Assembly: GCA_037013685.1 (NCBI GenBank)
Contig: CM072894.1
Coordinates: forward strand, 16,315,449-16,379,448
DNA from: Acridotheres tristis
Lineage: Eukaryota > Chordata > Aves > Passeriformes > Sturnidae
Direction of reading: 5' to 3'
DNA: 64,000 nt
Below the pieces are notes generated by a model that searched no databases, was not told the DNA's origin, and saw only the letters and a program-made list of their open reading frames with translations. How positions within the stretch are numbered: the first letter of the stretch is position 1; the number at the start of each line of letters is the position of its first letter. Both the position numbers and the translations under genes were made by a program. This document shows, one piece after another, positions 62,801 to 64,000 of the stretch.

Positions 62801-64000
62801 TTCATTTTGGCTTAAATTCAGAGTACTTTATTCCCACCTCTGAATTCATGTTATACCTTTAGAAATTACAACTTTTGTCGAAGATCAGAAGTAATCACCA
62901 ATGGATGATTGATTGCATTATAAATTTGAGAGTTTTTTAATTAAGATAGCATATGCTAAGTATGCTGAAGTTACAGTCAGTCTTGAGTTTTTTTCAGTGG
63001 TGGAGCAGCGTAAATGAACTTCAGAAAGACTTTCAGACATTTTCTGGGTTTTTTAAAATTCTAAATGTAATCCTTGTCAATTACACCACAAGAAAAGGGA
63101 CCTTTCAGATAATCAGGTGTTTAAAATTGAAACCACGAGAGTGTCTCTGTGCAGCCACATTCCTGTGTAGGAGCTATTGTAGACACTAGGCTTAAAAGTC
63201 CACACAGTCATATCACTTCACAATATTTTAAATGGAAGTAACCTCATGGCAAGTGTGGTTAATTTTGACCTGATAATAACAGTGGAATAAGGCAAACTTA
63301 TATACTAACAGGAATTTTATATAAAGATGTTTTTGAAACTACTTCATGGAGTAGTCACCCAGATGCCAGAAGTCTTATGGTTGGAGCTTGATACAGAGGC
63401 ATCATAGGAATCAATACGATATTGTGCACAGTCTCACTTGGCTGTAGAAGTTCCATGCACTTGGAAGTAATCACTAGTATTGTCAAATTAGGAAAAGACA
63501 GAAGCAAACTGGCTTTGAGCTGTGCGCTTTTCTCATTTGTTTTCTAATTAAAAGTCTTCATGTAGTCAGTATCTTTATTTGAAAATAGAGTCTGCTTGCT
63601 CATTGAAGTGTTCTGCTGTGCACTGGAGAATAGCTCCCTGTGCTTCATGGCCACGAAGGAAATGCTGTGCTTCCCTGCCAGCGTGATCAGGGGCTCGGTG
63701 GTTTGCAGGCTCCGGGTGCTTGTCTCCAGCAGGTGGAGTTTGCCTTCCAGCTGCCTCCTTGCAGGGCAGAATGCAGCCCGAGGGTTCCCAGCCACCTCCT
63801 CCTCTCTTTCCGTTTGTTTGTGTTCTGAAAATTATTTACAAGTAGGTTGGTAATTGGTATTGTAAAAATAAAATTGTGGGCGTTTTATACACTTCTTTTC
63901 AGATCAGACACCAACACCAACTCGATTCTTGAAGAACTGTGAAGAAGTGGGCTTATTCAATGAATTAGCAAGTCCTTTTGAAAATGAGTTTAAAAAGGCT
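59756..64000 (+). CDS. ATF2: ATF2, cAMP-dependent transcription factor ATF-2 (3'-truncated by the window)
   Basis: ATF2 is a nuclear bZIP factor of the CREB/AP-1 group that binds CRE sites as a homodimer or with JUN and is activated by JNK and p38. The visible CDS joins 59756-59803, 62214-62310 and 63903-64000, giving residues 1-81. It begins MSDDKPFLCTAPGCGQ. Residues 9-31 are a C2H2 zinc finger (Cys9, Cys14, His27, His31; spacing C-x4-C-x12-H-x3-H) within the N-terminal activation domain. DQTPTPTR at 49-56 holds Thr51 and Thr53, which equal human Thr69 and Thr71, the kinase targets. FLKNCEEVGLF and FENEFKKA follow, as in mammals. The bZIP region lies outside the window. The ATG at 59756 is chosen because upstream in-frame TAG at 59735-59737 closes the frame; this matches the 487-residue form, not the 505-residue mammalian form. 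Confidence 0.97.
59804..62213 (+). other. ATF2 intron between the first two coding exons
   Basis: About 2.4 kb of AT-rich intron interrupting the zinc finger. It holds a short TATA microsatellite at 60294-60311 and no gene that I can support. A moderately GC-rich stretch around 60880-61120 gives a 79-codon minus-strand frame without recognisable family. Confidence 0.75.
60294..60311. repeat. (TA)n microsatellite
   Basis: About nine TA units in an intron of ATF2. Confidence 0.85.
62214..62310 (+). CDS. ATF2: ATF2 second coding exon: residues 17-48 and one base of 49
   Basis: The acceptor is CTTTCTGCTGCAG and the donor GGCTG|GTAAGG. It encodes RFTNEDHLAVHKHKH, the His half of the zinc finger, then a segment ending NDSVIVA, and leaves phase 1. 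Confidence 0.96.
63544..63824 (-). other. Antisense coding-like exon candidate inside an ATF2 intron (unidentified)
   Basis: On the minus strand a consensus acceptor (AATAATTTTCAG) is followed by a frame of 92 codons ending TAG at 63546-63544. By hand count about two thirds of third positions are G or C, reaching more in the central part, and five of eight Leu codons are CTG, while the surrounding intron is AT-rich. The predicted peptide is hydrophilic and Ser/Thr/Gln/Leu-rich with segments such as RRQLEGKLHLLETSTRSLQ and LITLAGKHSISFVAMKHREL. I do not recognise it. It ends only 78 bases before the ATF2 exon at 63903 on the other strand. It could be the last exon of an overlapping minus-strand gene, a retrocopy fragment or a GC-rich repeat; no polyadenylation signal was found close downstream on the minus strand. 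Confidence 0.35.
63903..64000 (+). CDS. ATF2: ATF2 third coding exon (cut by the window end)
   Basis: The acceptor ends TTCTTTTCAG. Two bases complete Asp49, followed by QTPTPTRFLKNCEEVGLFNE and the rest to Ala81 at the last base. It carries the two Thr-Pro phosphorylation sites of the stress-kinase pathway and no donor is reached. Confidence 0.96.

Overview
The window is vertebrate nuclear DNA, most likely avian. Two pieces of CR1, the LINE family that dominates bird and reptile genomes, are recognisable, and repeats are otherwise sparse. Gene bodies are split by canonical GT-AG introns, and two promoters lie in sharp CpG islands within AT-rich DNA. Two genes are certain, both on the + strand: ATP5MC3 (formerly ATP5G3; mitochondrial ATP synthase c-subunit) at about 43.1-46.9 kb, complete, and ATF2 (CREB-family bZIP factor) from about 50.3 kb to beyond the right edge, cut inside its third coding exon. 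Assignments rest on translating the exons and comparing them with remembered vertebrate proteins; no database search was run.

Layout. 1-42.75 kb: no recognisable gene. In amniotes the DNA upstream of ATP5MC3 is the far end of the large regulatory gene desert of the HOXD cluster, so this stretch is read as the distal part of that landscape. It holds motif clusters that could be enhancers, two CTCF-like motifs, a CR1 tail, a MIR/CORE-SINE-like relic, AT-rich low-complexity DNA and a few exon-like or coding-like patches without a known parent gene. 42.76-43.56 kb: ATP5MC3 CpG island, with NRF-1-like, ERR-like and CCAAT motifs just upstream of a short non-coding first exon. 43.2-46.33 kb: four coding exons giving a 141-residue precursor. 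46.3-49.9 kb: 3' UTR and intergenic DNA. 49.9-50.97 kb: ATF2 CpG-island promoter with a perfect TCTCGCGAGA element. 51-59 kb: 5' intronic DNA of ATF2 with an antisense CR1. 59.0-64.0 kb: one 5' UTR exon and three coding exons (residues 1-81: zinc finger and the Thr-Pro activation sites).

The two genes are not a pathway. Their head-to-tail order matches the conserved mammalian neighbourhood. Most notable: (1) the ATF2 5' UTR exon is homologous to the mammalian exon that begins the longer 505-residue isoform, but here that start is frameshifted and an in-frame stop follows, leaving two tiny uORFs; (2) a GC-rich, coding-like, antisense exon candidate sits in the ATF2 intron at 63544-63824 and matches no protein I know; (3) an exon-like open segment with strong splice sites lies at 24608-24720 in the desert.
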